From: Cocos nucifera
Lineage: Eukaryota > Streptophyta > Magnoliopsida > Arecales > Arecaceae
Direction of reading: 5' to 3'
DNA: 64,000 nucleotides
NCBI GenBank assembly: GCA_006176705.1
Contig: QRFJ01000747.1
Span: forward strand, 434,001 to 498,000
In this document: one piece after another, positions 57,731 through 64,000 of the stretch
Layout of the letters: the number at the start of each line of letters is the position of its first letter
Position numbering within the stretch: position 1 is the stretch's first letter
The notes under the pieces: generated by a model
What the model saw: the letters and a program-made list of their open reading frames with translations, nothing else
What the model was told of the DNA's origin: nothing
The model's database searches: none
Position numbers and translations under genes: made by a program

Positions 57731-60130
57731 GGGGCTGACTTGGATAAGATCGATTGGATTCAGGATCAAATCTGGTCAGGTCAAACTTTATAATGGAGGT
57801 CCTACATCGATGCTCCAAGCTGTTAGATGTGATCTACTACCTTAAAACTACTTGCATACCAAAAATCATATAATTTGAAGACCTCTGGCCTATGCATCAA
57901 GTGATCAAAAAATAAATCTAATTCAATTTTATTTAAGCTATCCAATTTTTAACTACTTGATGCATAAGCTAGAGTTCTCTAAATCATATGATTTTTTGTG
58001 TGCAAGTAGTTTTGAGGTAGTAGATCTCATTGAATAGCTTAGATCATTTATATAAAACACCTATTATAGTGTTTTGACCTAACCGGATTTGAGCCCAAAT
58101 CCGGTCAACCTAATTCTAGCTTGGCTCTCTCTTTATTTCGATTTAACAATATTCTAGTGACATTATTTTTCATTATTCGATTAGCACAGTTAGATCATGA
58201 CCATATTATTATTCCGGTACTGGACTAGACCGACTGATGCTCCAGCCCATGGCAGACCAATAACACACGTTTTTGTCCATGGCCGGTAACCACATCTTTG
58301 CCTACATCACAAGGACCGTGTTTCATATATACCAGCTAGTCCAGATATTCTTCAGTTAAATCCAATTCATCATCTTAATTTGATTTCGGCATTAGACTAG
58401 TCACAACCATACTCCAGCCCGTGGAAAACCAAACACACACCATGTTTCCACCGGTGGTTGGAACCATAAATTATATCCTAGCCCATGACTGATATGCCAC
58501 ATTTCACATATGGCCGACTAATCCACATGCTCCTCTTTTACCCACTCTTATAGTTATACAAATTTATGTTTGTCTTTCCAGTATTAGACTAATTACAATC
58601 ATACTTTAGCCCATGGCAAGCTAATCATAATATTGCACCCAACCCAAGGCTGATCCAGCATACATACCATATTTCTTGTATAGTCAATCAATCCGAACAC
58701 CGCCCATATTCCACCCATATTATTAAAGTCATAATATAATTTTCGGTATTAGATTGGTCATGGTCATGCTACAACCCATGATAGCCCAAAAACAATGTCG
58801 CATCTTAGTCCGAGCAATATATACACCATATTTCTTGTATGATCGACTAACTTAAAAATCACTTGCACCCTATCAATTATGTTAAATCATGATTTTTCTC
58901 ATTCAACATGATATCTATAATTAAATACTAATTATTATGAACCATGTAACATCAATTCATCAACATATGATACACGAGCTAGTATATAAATAAAACACAA
59001 TCATACAAGAACAGTTCTAAATAAAATTCTTCATAATCATATAGATGTTTATGTCAAAAATTTTTTACCTCTACTCACGGGAGATCCAAATACAGTGAAT
59101 ACCGACTTGCTTCTCAGTCTACAAACTCAAAGGCAAGGTGTTTGGTTCAATATCATCTAGTCTAAGCAACTGCTCTCCTATAGGCCAGGCCTCAACATCA
59201 TATCAATCATAATGTCAAGAATTCTTAGTGAAAATCATATACGATTAAGATAGACAGTTGCATGATGCTAGTTCGAGACACTTGACCTCACAACATTGGT
59301 CTACGACACCTCTTCGCATCGACCCAAACCCATCCAGAATATGGACCTTCTATCGACCCTTGGGTATTAAGAAAGTAGAGAGAGAAAGAACAAAGAAGAA
59401 GAGAGAGAAAAGAAAAGGATTATTTATTTATTTTTTCTTTTCTCCACTCTCTTTCTCTCGTTTTCTTCTCTTTTCTTTTTTTTTAATGGAAAACAGGGGA
59501 AGGGTGGGGAATGATGTCAATGGAGGAAGCCCAAATCAGTCGGAGGCGGCGACCCCCGGTGGGTCTGGTCTCCGGCGATGGCTGCGGCAACGTTGGTTGT
59601 CGGCCGAACGGAAAGAAGAAGAAAAGGAAAACAGGGGATGGGGGACTTCATGTCGGCCACCTCCTATGATGGCGACCCACGGTGGCAATGGACTCCGACA
59701 CCTCCGACCTCCGGCAACCTAAGCACGGCGTCGTCCAACGGCGGCCGCCGGCTCGACGGAGGAACAAAAGGAAGAAAGAAACAAAGGAGTTCCCTGTTCC
59801 AACGCAAATCCGGCACGTGGCCGGTCCCAACCCACTGAAACCGTGGCCAAATAATCGGAACAAAATAGAGAGAGGAATTCGATGTCCCTTACCTCAGTTT
59901 CCGGCGAGGTTTCATGGCAATCCGGCGAAGATTTCCGACGGAAAACCAAGGAAAATCTGATGAAGATCGGCGGCGATGGAAGGGGCTTCTACCGTGGGAT
60001 GCTTAGAGGAAGAGCGGAGGTATTTATAGCTAGGATCTAGAGTTCCGGCGAGCCCTAGATTCCCGATCCGATCTGACTCCGAGAGGGAAGATGGACTCTA
60101 TCGGGAGTCCTCTTCCGCCTCACGTGCACG
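57196..60130 (-). repeat. Long gypsy-like LTR, minus orientation
   Basis: The plus-strand start TGTCATGCCTAAACCCAATA is, in reverse, the GGGCATGACA end common in plant chromovirus LTRs. It shows four imperfect repeats of about 165-190 bp (near 58213, 58385, 58577, 58742), an AT microsatellite (57697-57730), and at 59260-60000 a GC-richer leader that is transcribed leftward from the TATA box at 60021-60030. ORFs there (59258-59960) follow from base composition. A second, related block starts at 62027. The right end and any duplication are unproven. Confidence 0.5.
60021..60030 (-). promoter_or_regulatory. TATA box, leftward
   Basis: GCTATAAATACC on the minus strand is a near-consensus plant TATA box ahead of a C/G-rich leader. 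CTGAGGTAAGGGAC about 130 bp downstream looks like a splice donor, as reported for some chromovirus leaders. Confidence 0.5.
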
Positions 60131-60408
60131 TGGGGCTCAGAAACCTTTTTTTTCTTTTATCTTCCTTAAAATGCACGCAGGAAAAAAATAGGGGAACGGA
60201 TCCTTGCAGTGTCACAAATATTTCAGTTTGCCAAATAGAAGCTTTAGAGATCTGCATCGCCTTAATGCATTCTGGAATAAATTTCACGGCACTAGCGGCC
60301 ATGTGACATCTGTTGATGGGGAAGTTTCGTCAGTTGGGATTTTTCGGACAGGAAGGCCACTCAATTCAATATAATGGCTTCATCTGTAGCTTTTGAGCAG
60401 AGACCGAC
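60131..60408. other. Unassigned stretch
   Basis: A 60-codon minus-strand ORF (60302-60120) and a plus-strand shadow show no known motif. Nothing supported. Confidence 0.3.
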
Positions 60409-61020
60409 CTAGAATAAGTAGGCTGCTTCTTTTTTTTCTTTTTTTTTCTCTTTTTTTTCTGACAACAAGGAACGAGGGTCCAAGGAAGGCCCCTCCCACC
60501 GCACAATTGATAGAGAGAAAGAACAGAGTATGAATAAGAAGCAATAAACAAGAAAGACATGGAAGAAGAGGGACTTAAACAGGGAACTGTAGCAGAGAAA
60601 AGAGCTTTCTGGACACCATATCATGCGCCTGCTGAGATCTAGAGGAACATAAGGCGGCCCAATCGATGAATTCGTTCACTGCATTCTTGAGGGCCTGAGT
60701 CACAGGATGCCTTCTCTTCAGGAAAATTCTTGCACTTTGTTGACGCCATAAATTCCAGTAAATTGTCAGGACTAACCGATCCCATCCTCTACCGAAGCTT
60801 TTTTTTTAAATTCTCTTTGATCGCCAAGACGCCCACAAGAAAAGAAGGGATGGACGATGATCTTTAATTTTCCCACAAATCTTGACCAGGAACCAAATGC
60901 TCTTGCTATAAGAGCAATGCAGGAACGGATGGCTTCCTAACTCATCTGCTACACCAAGGAGGGAACACAAGCAAGAAACCTGCCATTCCTTTCTTCTTGG
61001 AACATCTACTACACGTAATC
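60409..61020 (-). pseudogene. LINE 3' fragment (zf-RVT tail)
   Basis: Minus-strand reading: CLCSLLGVADELGSHPFLHC then SYSKSIWFLV (zinc-binding Cys/His block), LTIYWNLWRQQSARIFLKRR (the IWxxRNxRIF-type motif) and NAVNEFIDW, followed by a short untranslated region and an interrupted T/C tract at 60428-60460 (worn poly(A) on the minus strand). 5'-truncated near 61020. A frame interruption occurs near 60805 at an A/T tract. Confidence 0.7.
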
Positions 61021-62026
61021 AATTTCTGAGCACCAACCAGCAGAAGATTTTGATTTTTCAGGTGCATTCACTGTCCACATGTCACTACAATACGGGAAGA
61101 GAGCACCAGCACTGTTAATGAAATGATAAAAGGATCTCACCGAGTATGTTTGGTTTATCCTCACACCTTCGGGGATGCACCGAACGCAGCAGATCATATA
61201 AGCTGTCTTGCTTGGAGGCAGTGGCAATGAGGTGGATAATTCGCATCTCAGATATCTCCATTTCATTCGTGAAGCTTACACAGCAAAATACAAAAGGTCA
61301 GAGTTCTGCTAACTCCATAGTTGGAGTGCACTTACGAACCTCCACATCTCTGCATATCCGAGACCACATGCATCACAGATGGCATGATTTATATTACAAG
61401 AACATATAGTGCAGCAGGTACATTTGGAAAATCATAGAGCACATACAGATTCTAGGGATTTAGATTTTTTTAAGAAAAAGGTTCATGCAAATATCCAACA
61501 CCACTAGCATAACAGTAACACAACTGTAAGGAATCTGCCAACTGATCCTTGCATAACGGCAGCATTGCACCAAGAAACTCTTCACTTCAAATCCATTCTT
61601 GAGGAGGTAAGTGTAGATTGACAGAAGCAGCCTCTTATCATTGCCTAAAACTCCTTGTCTGCCAACAGGAAATGTAAGACTGCAGAATTAGAACCATAGG
61701 TACGACCTCTTCATTAGTTTCTCTTTTAGTTATGTGCCTATCTCTGTATCTCACTAGTTATATGGTTTTACTAAAAATAGGCAGCGAGAGAATTTTCTCT
61801 TCTTGATCGTACGAAAACAGCTAGAAAACTTGATGAGAAGAAACAAGAAAAAGAAAAAACAGCTTGAGAAACATGGAAGGGTATCTTACACATTTATTTG
61901 TGTATTTATTTGGGAGAAGACATTCATATTTATGTTTTACATCACTGAAGGCTTACATTAATTATATTTGCTTTGATGGCATTGCAGTTTAGTATTTTTG
62001 TTTTCCCATGACTATTAGAGGCTAAC
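61021..62026. other. Unassigned stretch with one coding-like ORF
   Basis: The minus-strand ORF 61266-61009 (85 codons: LPLPPSKTAYMICCVRCIPE and SFYHFINSAGALFPYCSDMW) has normal amino-acid variety, unlike the repeat shadows around it, but I recognise no family. The remainder to 62026 has no feature I can name. Confidence 0.3.
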
Positions 62027-63720
62027 TATCATGCCCCGAACCCAGTATTTGAATCGAATATGTGATAGCCGCATACTCTTTAGGGTAAATCTTAAAGAAT
62101 ATGCAAGATCTAAATAATAAGTCCACAAGAATCACCGAAAGAATTATAAAATTTCAATCATATTTATTAAATTAAACAAATCCATCTTTGTTCACAAAAT
62201 TGAAACATTTGTTTGGTATCAGAAAATAACTAACTAATTAACTAAGGACTCCATCGCTCAAACTCCACGCTCAACCTAACTAAAACTAAGCATCCTGCAA
62301 ATTTAAAAAAGAAGAGAAAGAAGGGTTGTGGGCTTTACAGCCCAGTAAGAATTTTTCATACTCATACCAGCATGAGTATGAAATATCTTTTAACAAATAT
62401 ATAATTAATAAAAAAATAATTAGATTCATACATCATCAATACGATAATTGAATAATATCATCATATACAATTCTATTAAACAAATCACATATTTCCAATA
62501 AACAATTCTAATCAACGTTAATTCAATAGAATTACTTAACATTTATTGATTAACACAATTCTAATCCAAACAACATTATCATTCCGACACTAGACCCGCT
62601 CACGCTTCAGCCCATGGTAGGCCACCATGTTTCCGTCCATGGCCGGCAACCATACCTCAGCTCGTGGCTGACATTATAATATCATATTTTACACGTGCCG
62701 GCTAGTCCAGATATCCATCAATTATATACAGTTCATCATCTTGATTTGACTTCAGCACTAAACGTAGTCACAACCATGCTCCAGCCCATAGCAGGCCAAA
62801 ATATACGTCACATTTTACACATGATCGACTAGTCTACATGCTCCCATTTTCTATGCTTTATGTTTATCTTTTTAGCGTTGGACTAATTACAACCATGCTC
62901 CAGTCTGTGGTAGGCCAAATACATGCTGCATGCTAGCCCGAGGCTAACTCAGCACACACACCACATTTCTTGCATGGTCGAACAATCCAAATACCATCCA
63001 TGTCCCATTCATATTATTAAAATCATAATATGATTTTCGATATTAGATTAGTTACAGTCATGCTCCAGCCCATGGCAGGCTAAGCCGCACCTCAATCCAA
63101 GATCAATCTGGCATATATACCATGTTTCTTGCATGACTGACTAATCTATATTCAACCTACCCCATCAATTAAGTCAAACCATGTTCTTCTTATTCAATAA
63201 TTATTAAATATCAATTAATCATAATTTAAGCAACAATAGTTCAATAATATGTAATATCCATGCCAATTAATATATAATATACATCAATCATAAATTAATT
63301 TTTATAAATATGTAAGTGATCATGTTGAAGAACCCTTATATTTATTGTTATTAGGCTGAACTCACTAACGACCTAGGTGTCAAGGACCGTGCTGTAAAGG
63401 ATTGATTCACTAGAGATTAGAAGATCTGAAACCAACAACCAAAAAACTTCTAACCAGAAGGAGGCGGCAACCCTGATGAATAGACACCAAGAGATGGATG
63501 GCAAATCCAGAGAGAGAGAGGAATAGGATTTTAGGGAGAAAAAATTTTTTTGTATTCTCTTCTGTCAAAAAATATTACACATATAAAGTATATATAAACG
63601 TCCTGAGTCAACATGACTCAGTCCTAAAAAATTTTTCTAGGCTAACTCATATAAGAAAACACTCACCTAAGCCCATGTCTTGCATACTCTCATCCCTAGG
63701 ACTAAAGACCTAGCCTTATA
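62027..63720 (-). repeat. Second gypsy-like LTR block, minus orientation
   Basis: It starts TATCATGCCCCGAACCC and follows 57196 onward in parallel: AGTCCACAAGAATCACC, CTAACTAATTAACTAAGGAC, GGGCTTTACAGCCCAGTAAG and the CAGCATGAGTATGAAAT motif. It then has the same class of repeats of about 120-170 bp (near 62579, 62749, 62872, 63037). Beyond about 63300 the two blocks part. It is too diverged to be the partner LTR of one recent element. Confidence 0.5.
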
Positions 63721-64000
63721 CATAAATTAGCCGTCTTAAGACCTCTCAACTCAGGCCTTAAGATCCTTTGAATTAGATCCAATCCAAGACCAAACAAAAA
63801 AAAACCCATGCTCATCTGTACGCCTGTCCGAGCTAGCTCAACGAACACTCGAGCTGGCTCGACTGCCTGTCAAGCCATAGATTTTTGAATATACGTTCTC
63901 TATTTGTCTGAGAGAACTAGCTCGAATGGCCCGAGCTGGCTCGATCTCATCTCGAGCCGGCTCGACCTATATCCGAGATAGCCCGACAGTGTATCAGCCA
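63721..64000. other. CGAGCTGGCTCG-rich stretch
   Basis: Repeats of CGAGCTGGCTCG and CGAGCCGGCTCG in both senses. The same words are in CACTA copies A (8776-8910) and B (30470-30590). It continues past the window. Confidence 0.4.

Noticed and set aside
59258..59960. Overlapping ORFs of 71-154 codons, some with Arg/Gly-rich ends
   Set aside because: Plus- and minus-strand frames over a GC-rich LTR leader downstream of a leftward TATA box; no domain recognised.
57196..63720. One gypsy element with LTRs at 57196-60130 and 62027-63720
   Set aside because: The blocks differ too much in length and sequence after about 1.2 kb, and no gag/pol, primer site or duplication lies between them; a LINE tail does.

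Overview
The window is a stretch of repeat-dense, AT-rich plant nuclear DNA. I found no convincing intact host gene, rRNA, tRNA or CRISPR array in 64 kb. The coding signal that can be recognised belongs to transposable elements: Ty3/gypsy elements of Athila type, a Tat/Ogre-like family with minus-strand gag, Ty1/copia elements, L1-type LINEs with an RNase H domain, and CACTA (En/Spm) DNA transposons. These families, their nesting and the many methylation-type (C to T, G to A) lesions suggest a large angiosperm genome. A monocot such as a palm is plausible but not proven from sequence alone.

Layout. 1-1382 is the right part of a CACTA element with LINE pieces inside. 1.4-5.9 kb holds LTR pieces and tandem arrays of a Tat-like family. 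5924 to about 9.7 kb is the 5' part of a second CACTA family (copy A). About 9.73-20.2 kb is an Athila-type gypsy element with no visible 5' half, split at its integrase by a complete 4.3-kb minus-strand Tat-like element (12088-16428, target duplication GAAAA). 20.5-23.3 kb holds a SIRE-like copia LTR and another Tat-like LTR. About 24.4-44.25 kb is one decayed Tork-like copia element. It is interrupted by a 6.84-kb CACTA copy B (26430-33269, duplication CCA) and a 7.16-kb Athila-type deletion derivative (33879-41039, duplication ATCCT). CACTA B itself carries a solo LTR (27675-28647, duplication ATACT). 44891-49847 is CACTA copy D, reversed, with duplication TCA. 50.5-55.6 kb contains a minus-strand LINE. 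55.6-64 kb contains minus-strand LTR blocks, a LINE tail and unexplained sequence.

How the parts relate. The three CACTA copies share one architecture: CACTACTA termini, subterminal CTATGGCAGCGGTT-type motifs, a roughly 0.95-kb near-palindrome, a pyrimidine-rich leader and a gene resembling the plant Transposase_24 family. No DDE transposase gene is visible, so B and D look non-autonomous. The conserved internal palindrome is the most distinctive structure in the window. The Tat-like family recurs at least five times, and its copies carry different tandem arrays near the 3' LTR. Element boundaries are base-exact where a target duplication is stated; elsewhere they are approximate.
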